Source: a bacterium
Lineage (GTDB): Bacteria > Planctomycetota > UBA1135 > UBA2386
Assembly: GCA_030432695.1 (NCBI GenBank)
Contig: JAUILN010000003.1
Coordinates: forward strand, 710,707 to 774,706
Reading direction: 5' to 3'
DNA: 64,000 bases
In this document: positions 37,946-45,885 of the stretch, one piece after another
Layout: every line of letters starts with the position of its first letter
Numbering within the stretch: position 1 is the stretch's first letter
The notes under the pieces: model-generated
What the model was told of the DNA's origin: nothing
The model's database searches: none
Seen by the model: the letters and a program-made list of their open reading frames with translations, nothing else
Program-made: the position numbers and the translations under genes

Positions 37946-37981
37946 CGAGCGCGCAGCTGCGAGTGCGGTGAAGCGAAGTCC

Positions 37982-38006
37982 TTCACACGGTGTAGCAACG
38001 TGTGAA
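37982..38006. terminator. Hairpin after DUF5060 gene 1
   Basis: TTCACACG (37982-37989) pairs perfectly with CGTGTGAA (37999-38006) across a 9-nt loop. There is no T-run; termination is likely but not certain. Confidence 0.45.
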
Positions 38007-38243
38007 TGCGTGGCACATGAATCGGTGGGAGGCGGAAGCGGTGTCTCCGCGCGGTTGCTCTGCGCTCGGGCGAACGGACGCGCATTGCACATTTCTCGCG
38101 CCGGTCGGTGGATTGGCGGGCCGCTCCGAGGGCCGACCTCGTAGCGCGCCGACTCGACCCCCTTCTCGTCGAGCCTCCTGACGACAGGGACCCCACCCGG
38201 TCCCGGTCCGGTCAGCCTCTCTCGGTTCCTCTGCTCTCCCTGC

Positions 38244-38290
38244 TGCATCGCGCGACGGTTCGCGATGCACCTGTCGGCCATCCGGACAGG
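38244..38290 (+). promoter_or_regulatory. Two consecutive hairpins upstream of DUF5060 gene 2
   Basis: TGCATCGCG (38244-38252) pairs perfectly with CGCGATGCA (38261-38269); immediately after, CCTGTC (38270-38275) pairs with GACAGG (38285-38290). If transcribed, the pair would form a structured leader ending ~40-70 nt before the start. No known riboswitch fold is recognised. Confidence 0.5.
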
Positions 38291-38361
38291 GTTCGCCGGC
38301 GATCTCTCTCGTTTCGATCCCACGGCTCATGCCTCGGAGCCGATCGGTCGATCTCCCCGCC

Positions 38362-40704
38362 ATGCGCCCTACCCATCCCCCTGCTTGCGGGCGGGGCGAG
38401 GACGGTTCTCCGTCCTCGCGCCGCTTCGCAGCCGCTGGCCTCCTTCTCGCCCTGACGTTCGGTCCCGCCGCCGCGGCCCAGGCTCCGCAGGTCAGCGGAA
38501 ACCTCCGCGCCGGTCATGTGGTGACGATGACCTTCGAGGGGCCACGAACGCTCGACGAGGCCGCGGGAGACAACCCGTTCCTCGACCGCCGGTTCGACGT
38601 GACCTTCCGCCAGGGCGCACGCGAGTTGGTGGTGCCGGGCTACTTCGCGGCGGATGGCGATGCGGCCGAGACGGGCGCGACCGCCGGCGCGAAGTGGCGC
38701 GTCCATTTCGTTCCCGACAGCGCCGGCACGTGGGCCTGGCAGGCGAGCTTCCGTGCCGGGACGCGCGTCGCCGTCGCAGCACCGGTAGCCGGTCTCGGCA
38801 CGTCCATCGGCTTCGACGGAGCGCAGGGCACGCTCGAGATCGTCGCGTCGAGCGATCCGCTCGACTCCCCGCGCGGCCGCGGGATGCTCCGCTACGTCGG
38901 TGAGCGCTACCTGCGCTTCAGCGGCAGCGGCGAGGTGTTCCTCGAGGCGGGTCCCAACAGTCCGGAGAACCTGCTCGCCTTCGAGGACTTCGACGGCACG
39001 CGCGACCTGGGCGGCGTGGTGCCGGGCTTCCTGCATCGCTTCGATCCCCACGTCGCCGACTTCGTGCGGCTCGGCGGGGGCCCGACCTGGCAGGGCGGGC
39101 GTGGCGCGGGTCTTCTCGGCGCGCTGAGCTACCTCGGGGAGCAGGGGATGAACTCGATCTACGCGATCCTGCTGACCCGACACGGCGACGGCGACGACGT
39201 GTGGCCCTGGCGTTCGCCGGACGACCCGTGGCGCTACGACTGCTCGAAGCTCGATCAGTGGGCGCGGGTGTTCCATCATGCGACCGAGCGCGGGATCCAC
39301 CTGCAGCTCGTGCTGACCGAGACCGAGAACGAGTCGTTCTTCGAGGTCTTCGAAGGCGTGTCGGGCTTTGCCGACAGCCGCAAGCTGTACTACCGCGAGA
39401 TGGTGGCCCGCTTCGGGCACAGCCTCGCCTTGACCTGGAACCTCGGCGAGGAGAACGGTTGGGACGACTGGAGTCGGACCAGCTTCCGCGCGCCGAACAC
39501 CGAGGCGCAGCGGCGTGCGTTCTCCGGTTGGATCGACGACCTCGATCCCTGGGACCATCCGGTCGTCGTCCACACCTACCACGGTCCACGTGCCGGCCAG
39601 GACCAGGACGGCGTCTACGGTCCGCTGACCGATCCGGCCAACCCGGCCCGTTCGATCGACGGCGCCTCATTGCAGGGGCCGTTCGTTCCCGCCGACTCGG
39701 TGCGAGCGCCGAGTGATGATCCGGCGCGCAACAACCACGCGAAGGTGCGTCATTGGATCGAGCGATCCGCCGCGGCGGGTCATCCGTGGGTGGTGGGTCA
39801 CCACGAACAGCTCACCGCCGCGCAGGGCACCGCGCCCGACGGCGACGCTCGGGATCCCGACCACGACGTGATCCGCCAGGACGTGTTGTGGGGCACGCTG
39901 ATGGCGGGCGGCAGCGGCGCGCAGTTCTACTTCGGCTACGACTACCGTGGCACCTCGGGCGACGACCTGACCACCGAGTCGTTCCGGCACCGCGAGGACC
40001 TGTGGCGGCAGGCGCGCACCGCGCTGGAGTTCTTCCGCGAGCACGTGCCGGTCGACCGGCTGGACTGCCGCGACGAGCTGGTCGCCGATCCGATGGCCTA
40101 CTGCCTCGCCGCGCCGGGCGACCACTACATCGTCTACTTCCGCGGTATCGACGAGCCGTCGCTCGACCTCGGGACCGAACTCCATAGCTACGAGGTCCTG
40201 TGGTTCGATCCGCGTCATGGCGGCGCGCTGCAGGCGGGCTCGCACCATGCGGTGGCGGGTCCTGGTGTCCGCTCGCTCGGTCTTCCTGCCGGTGATCGCG
40301 CCAGGGACTGGGTCGCGGTGGTCCGCCGGATCGACCAGATCGCGGGATCCGGCTGCCAGGGTTCCGAGTTCGTGAGCGCCTCGGGTCCTGCCCGGCTCGG
40401 CACCGTGCTCGGACTCGACCTGCCGGCGCCGTCGGATCCGCGTGCCACGCCGCTGATGGTGCTCGGCTTCCCCCGGCTTCAGCCGGACTATCTGACCGGT
40501 CAGCTCGCCTGCCACGCCTCCACCGACTGCCGCATCGAGGTCGACGGAGTCGTTCACGAACTCGGGATCGCGCGGATCGTCCTCGACCTTCCAGGCGACC
40601 CGAGCCTGCTCGGGAACGAGCTGATCGTGCAGGGCGCGCACCTTCATACCGAACCGACCTGTCTCGAGGTCACCGGCGCGTTGCGGCTGCCGTTCGTGTG
40701 GTGA
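38362..40704 (+). CDS. DUF5060/glycosidase-like secreted protein 2
   Basis: A 780-aa paralog of gene 1 with the same domain order. ATG 38362 is chosen because it places the hydrophobic signal (FAAAGLLLALTFGPAAAAQ) closer to the N-terminus; ATG 38329 is also possible and adds 11 residues. Matching motifs are VTMTFEGP, LVVPGYFAADGD, FLEAGPNSPENLL, LTETENESFFE, LTWNLGEENGWDDW and YEVLWFDPRHGG. The C-terminal module ends LRLPFVW. Both paralogs keep the acidic candidates. Tandem duplication of a secreted polysaccharide-degrading enzyme is the simplest view. Confidence 0.84.
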   Translation: MRPTHPPACGRGEDGSPSSRRFAAAGLLLALTFGPAAAAQAPQVSGNLRAGHVVTMTFEGPRTLDEAAGDNPFLDRRFDVTFRQGARELVVPGYFAADGDAAETGATAGAKWRVHFVPDSAGTWAWQASFRAGTRVAVAAPVAGLGTSIGFDGAQGTLEIVASSDPLDSPRGRGMLRYVGERYLRFSGSGEVFLEAGPNSPENLLAFEDFDGTRDLGGVVPGFLHRFDPHVADFVRLGGGPTWQGGRGAGLLGALSYLGEQGMNSIYAILLTRHGDGDDVWPWRSPDDPWRYDCSKLDQWARVFHHATERGIHLQLVLTETENESFFEVFEGVSGFADSRKLYYREMVARFGHSLALTWNLGEENGWDDWSRTSFRAPNTEAQRRAFSGWIDDLDPWDHPVVVHTYHGPRAGQDQDGVYGPLTDPANPARSIDGASLQGPFVPADSVRAPSDDPARNNHAKVRHWIERSAAAGHPWVVGHHEQLTAAQGTAPDGDARDPDHDVIRQDVLWGTLMAGGSGAQFYFGYDYRGTSGDDLTTESFRHREDLWRQARTALEFFREHVPVDRLDCRDELVADPMAYCLAAPGDHYIVYFRGIDEPSLDLGTELHSYEVLWFDPRHGGALQAGSHHAVAGPGVRSLGLPAGDRARDWVAVVRRIDQIAGSGCQGSEFVSASGPARLGTVLGLDLPAPSDPRATPLMVLGFPRLQPDYLTGQLACHASTDCRIEVDGVVHELGIARIVLDLPGDPSLLGNELIVQGAHLHTEPTCLEVTGALRLPFVW

Positions 40705-40802
40705 GGGTCGCTCGCGGCCAGGCCGCCAGGCGGCTGCGGCGCGGCTGATCCCGCAGGCCGTGCGCGGCGCAGGTTGACCGTGGCTTGCCCGCGCCCCGGG
40801 GG

Positions 40803-40821
40803 CGTCGCCGATCCGGCGACG
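40803..40821. terminator. Hairpin between convergent DUF5060 gene 2 and protease
   Basis: CGTCGCCG (40803-40810), loop ATC, CGGCGACG (40814-40821): a perfect 8-bp stem with a 3-nt loop. Central in the 168-bp convergent gap, it could stop transcription from both sides. Confidence 0.55.
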
Positions 40822-40872
40822 AGCACCTGCACGGCATCCCCTGGGCCTCCCGGGGGCGAGCTGGCTCCGACG

Positions 40873-43044
40873 TCACATCGCGAGTGTCGTCACCAGCCCG
40901 CGGCTCGAGGTGACCGGGATGTTCGCGGTGGAAGCCGTGTCGAACGCGAAGGCCTGCCACTCGATCTCGACACCATTCAGGCTCGGGTCGGCGGGGATCG
41001 CCAATTGGAGCCGATTCGACGCCGGGACGTCCGCGAAGACGCCGGTGGAAGGCAGCGGCAGGTTCCAGCAGGCGCCGAGGATGGTGATGCTGCCCTGCAT
41101 GCTCGATGCGGGTGGCACGTAGAACGCGAAGCCCAGGGTGGTGCTCGCCGCGGTCGGGCTGTCGTTGGCGACCGTGAGTTCGAACGTGGTGCCGAGCCAG
41201 GTCCCACCCGAGGTGATCGAGACCGCCGGCGCGCCGAAGCCGGCCGCCGCGGTCTCGCAGCCGTAGGTGATCGGTCGGGGTGAGACCGCCGTCAGTGCCA
41301 GGTCCGCCATCAGGATGCCGTTGCCGCTGTTGACGTCGAAGCCGGGAAGTTCGACGTCGACGCAGCCCGACTCGAGGGCGCTGCGCACCTCCGCGTTCGT
41401 CAGCGACCGGTTCCGCTGCCACACCAGGGCGGCGATCGCGGCCGCGTGCGGTGCCGCGGCGCTGGTGCCGTAGAACGGGTTCAGGCCGCTCGAGGGGGGC
41501 AACGTCGTCACCACGCCATCGGCGGCGGTGAGCGCGGGCGTGGGGATGGTCACACCACCGCTCGCCAGGAAGTTGCCCGGCGTGATCGGCGTGCCGTCCT
41601 CGCGGTAGAACTTCTTGTGCGGGCCGTCCGACGACGAGATCTCGGTGCTCGACGAGGTGTCGAAGGTGCCCGGTACGACCGCCGAGGCATCCGAGGAGGC
41701 CACGCAGATGCAGTTCTGGGTGCCGGCGTGGCCGATCGTCTGGCCTTCGGTCGCGTACTGCAGCGGACTGTCGGTGAACGACAGGCGCAGGTAGCGGTCG
41801 GCCGCCGTGGCGCCGAACCTGACGACCACGATGCGTTCTCCGGGCTGCACGCCGTAGACGAATTCGTACGGCTCCTCCGAGCCGGTCTGCGAGTCGGTCG
41901 ACGACGTGACGATCGAACTGCCGGACGGGTCGAGGACGAACAGGTCGTAGTCGTTGGCGGAGCTGTTGTACTCGTCGCTCCACTGCAGGCTGCCGTCGGA
42001 GTCCCCCGTCAGCAGGGTGTTGTAGGTCGAGCCGCCGAAGTCGTGGATGCGGCCGGCGCCGACGAGGGGGCCCGTGCCGGGTCCGGCGTCCACGAAGTCA
42101 CCTTCCCAGGTGGTCGAGTTGTTCTGGTAGAGGCTGCCCTCGTTCCCCGACGAAGAGAAATAGAGCCCCCCACCGGTGACCACGGTGTTCACCGCCTGGC
42201 CGATCTCGTCGTCCTGGAACTGCCACTCGTTCGAGTAGGAGATGTCGTCGACGATGATGTCGCAGCCGGCCGCGAACAGCTGGAGGATGGAGTCGGCGAA
42301 GGCCGCCTTGCCGCCGTTCGCGCTGGCGAAGTAGATCTGCGCGCCGGGCGCCATGTCGTGGACGATCTCGGCCATCGCGGTGCCCTCGCCGATGCCGCTG
42401 CCGAAACGGCCCGGCAGGACCGTGAAGGAGGCCGGCAGGTCGCCGAGCGCGATCGCGTTGGCCGAACCGTCCGCGCTGTCCGAGATCACTCCGATCTTGA
42501 TCCCCGATCCGTCGACGCCGAACGCGGTGCTTGCCGTGTCGACCTTGTGCGCGACGACGCCCTCACTCGTCACCGAGCCGGTGTGGCTGCTCGGGAGATG
42601 GCCCTTGAGGATCCGGCGCACGTCGTCGCGAGCCGCAAGGCGCAGCAGGGACTGCGGCGGCAGGCTCGCGCGGATCGACTTCCAGCGCGCCGATTCGTAC
42701 TCGACCTGGCCGCCGAGCCCGAGGATCGCCTGGCGCAGCGCCGGGCTCGGTTCCGCGCGGATGTCCACCAGGAGCCGGCCGCCGTCGTCCGGCCGGATGC
42801 GCGATCCGATCGTGGCGACGCCAGGCACCGCGGCCGTGCCGCTGGCCTCGCGGGCGGCATACAGCAGTCCGGACTCGAGCTTCCGTTCCACCGGCGTCCG
42901 CGCCAGCTTCTCGGCGTGCGCCGCACGCAGCTGCACGCGAACGCTCTCCGTGATGTCCGGCAGGGAGGCTTCCTGAGAGGTGACGCTTGCGAGGCAGGCT
43001 CCGAACGAGCCGACCAGGGTCGCGATCGTCATATTCCAATGCAT
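40873..43044 (-). CDS. Secreted subtilisin-fold protease with S53-like active site
   Basis: A 723-aa protein with a signal peptide (to about residue 24, SVTSQ). The catalytic domain spans ~160-560: GIKIGVISDSADG (Asp189), GIGEGTAMAEIVHDMAPGA (Glu220 where subtilisins have His), the oxyanion Asn in SSSGNEG (Asn301), and YGTSAAAPHAAAIAAL (Ser528). This D/E/S arrangement matches the S53-like clade of the S8/S53 superfamily. A ~130-residue beta insertion (LLTGDSDGSLQWSDEYN ... RYLRLSFTD) sits between the Asn and the Ser. The last ~140 residues resemble the window's C-terminal module, divergent (IPADPSLNGVEIEW, ending GLVTTLAM). Divergent from the two-component genes. Confidence 0.87.
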   Translation of the reverse strand: MHWNMTIATLVGSFGACLASVTSQEASLPDITESVRVQLRAAHAEKLARTPVERKLESGLLYAAREASGTAAVPGVATIGSRIRPDDGGRLLVDIRAEPSPALRQAILGLGGQVEYESARWKSIRASLPPQSLLRLAARDDVRRILKGHLPSSHTGSVTSEGVVAHKVDTASTAFGVDGSGIKIGVISDSADGSANAIALGDLPASFTVLPGRFGSGIGEGTAMAEIVHDMAPGAQIYFASANGGKAAFADSILQLFAAGCDIIVDDISYSNEWQFQDDEIGQAVNTVVTGGGLYFSSSGNEGSLYQNNSTTWEGDFVDAGPGTGPLVGAGRIHDFGGSTYNTLLTGDSDGSLQWSDEYNSSANDYDLFVLDPSGSSIVTSSTDSQTGSEEPYEFVYGVQPGERIVVVRFGATAADRYLRLSFTDSPLQYATEGQTIGHAGTQNCICVASSDASAVVPGTFDTSSSTEISSSDGPHKKFYREDGTPITPGNFLASGGVTIPTPALTAADGVVTTLPPSSGLNPFYGTSAAAPHAAAIAALVWQRNRSLTNAEVRSALESGCVDVELPGFDVNSGNGILMADLALTAVSPRPITYGCETAAAGFGAPAVSITSGGTWLGTTFELTVANDSPTAASTTLGFAFYVPPASSMQGSITILGACWNLPLPSTGVFADVPASNRLQLAIPADPSLNGVEIEWQAFAFDTASTANIPVTSSRGLVTTLAM

Positions 43045-43194
43045 GGTATGAACACTGTTCCTGAGAAGTGGACGCGTGCCGCGGGATGCGGCCTGGACCG
43101 TGGGGGTCGGTCGTCGGTCGATCGCGACCCTCGACCAGTGCGTTCCGAATCCCTCGATCTCTACAGAGCCCGTCTCGCGGGTTGTGTCCGGGAT

Positions 43195-43223
43195 GTGACC
43201 GCTGCAGGGTTTTCAAATACCTT
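43195..43223 (+). promoter_or_regulatory. Candidate promoter of the two-component operon
   Basis: GTGACC (43195-43200) and TACCTT (43218-43223) are separated by 17 bp, in an unusually AT-rich patch (TTTTCAAATACC). The predicted leader is ~40 nt. It would drive the response regulator and kinase genes. Confidence 0.4.
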
Positions 43224-43269
43224 TGCGGGCGTGTGATCTGCGACCCCGCGTGAGGCTCGCCTTCTGCTG

Positions 43270-43959
43270 ATGTTCGAGAGGCTCCATAGGGTCCTGCTGG
43301 TCGAGGACGACCGGCGCATAGGTCGCGAGGTCGCGGCGGCCGTGCGCTCGATCGGCCTCGATCTGGAGGTCGCCGTGTCCCGTGAAGCCGCGGAGTGGGC
43401 GCTGCGGGCGCCCGTGGATTGCTTGATCCTGGACCTTGGTCTGCCCGATGGAGACGGCCTCGCGCTCTGCCGGCACGTGCGCGCGCGCGGACTCGAACCT
43501 CCGATCCTGATCCTCACCGCGCGCGCCGAGCCCGCTCATCGCGTTGCGGGGTTGGAGGCCGGAGCTGACGACTACGTCACGAAGCCGTTTCATACCCCCG
43601 AGCTGTTGCTCAGGCTGCGGAACCTCCTGAGGCGCGCCGACCGTTCGGACCCTCCGTCCGGCATCCTCCGATCCGGCGATGTATGGGCCGATCTCGACTC
43701 CAGGGCCGCAGGTGTCGGCGACCGGCCGATTGCCCTGAAACCTCGTGAATTCGATCTGCTGACGTTCTTCCTGCGGCATCCACGCCGGGCGTGGACCCGC
43801 GCCCAGATGCTCGACCGTGTATGGGGCATCGGCTTCGGCGGCGACGAACGCACCGTGGATACGCATGTCCGACGATTGCGCGCCCTGATCGAGATCGATG
43901 CCGGCAGCCCGGTGCGGATCCGTACGGTATGGGGAGTGGGTTACCAATGGGCCGACTGA
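43270..43959 (+). CDS. OmpR-family response regulator
   Basis: A 229-aa protein. The receiver domain has the acidic pair ED (12-13), phospho-acceptor Asp55 in LILDLGLPDGDG, Thr83 and Lys105 in VTKPF. The winged helix DNA-binding domain (~135-229) ends with the typical RTVDTHVRRLRALIE ... IRTVWGVGYQW. It acts as a DNA-binding transcription regulator phosphorylated by the next gene's product. The coding regions overlap by 13 bp, so the two are translationally coupled. Confidence 0.94.
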   Translation: MFERLHRVLLVEDDRRIGREVAAAVRSIGLDLEVAVSREAAEWALRAPVDCLILDLGLPDGDGLALCRHVRARGLEPPILILTARAEPAHRVAGLEAGADDYVTKPFHTPELLLRLRNLLRRADRSDPPSGILRSGDVWADLDSRAAGVGDRPIALKPREFDLLTFFLRHPRRAWTRAQMLDRVWGIGFGGDERTVDTHVRRLRALIEIDAGSPVRIRTVWGVGYQWAD

Positions 43960-45539
43960 CCCTGCCGCGAGTCCTCTGGTATCGACGGCTGAGTGTCCGG
44001 TTGACCTTCTGGATCGCGTCGCTGTTGCTGCTGTTCGGCTGGTTCGCTCCGAACCTACGGACCGCCGTGGAAGGCATCGTGGGCCTGCCCCCGTCGACCG
44101 TCCATTTCGGGGTCCTTCGTCCGGCCTGGATTCGCGACGAGCTCATGGGCGGCGGCGATGCACCGACGCCCGAGTGCGTCGCTCGATTGAGCGCGGACCT
44201 GGAGGAGGAGCGGGTCGGGTTCCTCTGGCTGTCCCCGGACGGAACGATCCTGGAGTCCAGCCCTGGCCTTCCCTGGCCCCACGGCTCGGTGTGGCCCCAC
44301 TCGCTGGCGACCGCGCAGCGGATCGAACTGGGCGGGCACTCGGTTCCGGTGCACATCACGCGCGTGTTCGAAGGCGATGTCGAGCTGGGCCGGATGACCA
44401 CGATCGTCCTGGACGAGCAGGGGCACCTCGACTGGCACCTGGCTCGCGGGGAGACCGAGGCGGACATCGCCGGCTGCTGCATGTGCAACATCCGCGACGT
44501 GCCGCTCGTGGACGAAGCCGAGTTCGACGGCATCCTCGCCGGCAGGGAGCGGATCGCCACCTACTCCACCGTCGGCCTCGCGATCATGGTCTCGTTGTTG
44601 GCGGGTGCCGCGAGTTCCTGGTGGGTGACGCGGAGGCTCCGGCGCATCGTGCACGAGGTCGTCGCCGTCGGCGGTTCGGGCGGTCTGCCTGGGCCGTTCG
44701 ACGAGCGGTGGCGCGACGAGGTCGGCATGCTGGCCATCGCGATGAACCGGATGCGCGGGGCGCTGGAGGCGGTCGATCGGGAGCGGCGGGACTGGATCGC
44801 CCAGGTCTCGCACGATCTCCGCACTCCGCTCACCGCCCTCATCGCGTGTCTCGACCGCGTGCGGACCGCGGTGGGGACCGACGTGCACGCTGCCCGCGCC
44901 GTCGACACCGCGGTGCGGGATGCCGAGCGGGCCTCTTCGCTGGCGGTCGACCTGCTCGAGGTCGCGAGGCTCGATGCGAGCATCGCGGGGGTCGAGGAGC
45001 CCGTGCCGCCCGGTGAGCTGGCGCGCGAGGTGGTCGAGGATCTGCGGCCGCTCGCGTCCGACCGGGACCTCGAGCTGCGGTTGCTGGTGGAGCCCGGCGT
45101 TCCGGTGCTCTCGGCGGACGGCGGTCGGTTGCGCCGCGCGCTGGAGAACCTGATCCGCAACGCGATCGAGCACGCCGCCGGGATCGTGACGCTCGCGGTC
45201 GTCGCGAGGTCGCAGTGGGTGGAGTTCGCGGTGGAGGACGATGGCCCGGGCTTCGCGGACGACCCGGACCGGTGGGGTGAGGCTTCGTCGGGGGGGATCG
45301 GGCTGGTGGTCGTGCGTCGGGTCGTCGAAGCGCACGGCGGCCGCTGGCAGGTGCAGAACCTCGATCCTCGTGGTGCCCGGGTGTGCATCGCGATTCCGTT
45401 GGCCGCCCGCGGTCTCGATGGCACTCCGGGCCGCGATGGCACTCCGGGCCGCGATGCCACTCGGGCGGATGCTGCCGGGCTCGATCGCCGTGTCGATCCG
45501 GCAGCGCGACGAACCTGGCGTGCAGCTCCGGATCGGTGA
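43947..45539 (+). CDS. Sensor histidine kinase, partner of OmpR-type regulator
   Basis: A 530-aa protein. TM1 ~15-34; extracytoplasmic sensor ~35-205, containing a cysteine cluster GCCMCN (177-181); TM2 ~206-227; HAMP linker to ~275. The HisKA phospho-acceptor is His289 in QVSHDLRTPLT. The HATPase domain shows the N-box LENLIRNAIEHA, DDGPGF and GGIGLVVV. After the ATPase domain (...VCIAIPLAA) a ~45-residue tail follows that includes GTPGRD repeats and is rich in Arg/Ala/Asp; it looks disordered. The cysteine cluster might sense metal or redox state; this is inference. Confidence 0.92.
   Translation: MGRLTLPRVLWYRRLSVRLTFWIASLLLLFGWFAPNLRTAVEGIVGLPPSTVHFGVLRPAWIRDELMGGGDAPTPECVARLSADLEEERVGFLWLSPDGTILESSPGLPWPHGSVWPHSLATAQRIELGGHSVPVHITRVFEGDVELGRMTTIVLDEQGHLDWHLARGETEADIAGCCMCNIRDVPLVDEAEFDGILAGRERIATYSTVGLAIMVSLLAGAASSWWVTRRLRRIVHEVVAVGGSGGLPGPFDERWRDEVGMLAIAMNRMRGALEAVDRERRDWIAQVSHDLRTPLTALIACLDRVRTAVGTDVHAARAVDTAVRDAERASSLAVDLLEVARLDASIAGVEEPVPPGELAREVVEDLRPLASDRDLELRLLVEPGVPVLSADGGRLRRALENLIRNAIEHAAGIVTLAVVARSQWVEFAVEDDGPGFADDPDRWGEASSGGIGLVVVRRVVEAHGGRWQVQNLDPRGARVCIAIPLAARGLDGTPGRDGTPGRDATRADAAGLDRRVDPAARRTWRAAPDR
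45420..45466 (+). repeat. 18-bp tandem repeat in kinase gene tail
   Basis: CACTCCGGGCCGCGATGG recurs two and a half times and encodes GTPGRD repeats. It lies beyond the catalytic domain, so it is probably neutral slippage. Confidence 0.75.
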
Positions 45540-45885
45540 GCAGCGTCGGCTCCCCGCGGTCGGCGGCCGGTTCGACCAGTGGCTCGTCGACCGGCGGGAG
45601 GATGATTGTGATGACATCTCGCGACCCGTCGATGCGGCGCCTCTCGGCGGGCGCATGCCCCGGAAGACGCTGCTGCCGGGGGCACGTGAAGTCGGTTGCG
45701 CCATGGGACTGCTGCGGACCCGCCGGGCAGCCGCGGGCTGGATGTGGGATCGTCGCGCTCGGATCGCCGGGTGGGGTCCTCACATCCCAGGGTCCGTCGG
45801 CAGGTGGTCGTCACCCGGGGCGTGCGAGCTGTGCCGGGAAGTCTTACGTTCGCTCGTTGTCGCGCTCCGAGCCGCCGCCGAAACC
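45540..45885. other. 346-bp spacer after sensor kinase
   Basis: No convincing gene on either strand. It holds a near-perfect stem TGCCCCGG (45656-45663) with CCGGGGGCA (45676-45684), a possible terminator for the two-component operon. A TACGTT at 45845-45850 might be a -10 for the next gene with a ~30-nt leader. A minus-strand frame between ~45400 and 45640 has coding-like third positions but no clear start or homology. Confidence 0.5.

Larger units (their letters stand above)
37946..38361. other. 416-bp spacer between the DUF5060 paralogs
   Basis: No gene is supported. It holds one hairpin 36 bp after gene 1 (37982-38006) and two consecutive hairpins (38244-38290) before gene 2, listed separately. 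The reading frame of gene 2 opens at ATG 38329 already, so the leader length of gene 2 is uncertain. Confidence 0.6.

Noticed and set aside
35420..38323. 967-aa minus-strand frame opposite DUF5060 gene 1
   Set aside because: It covers a clear coding gene and a structured spacer and shows no recognisable motif.
45540..45885. Small ORFs in the spacer after the sensor kinase
   Set aside because: Cys/Arg/Pro-rich translations on the plus strand without RBS or domain; no support as genes.
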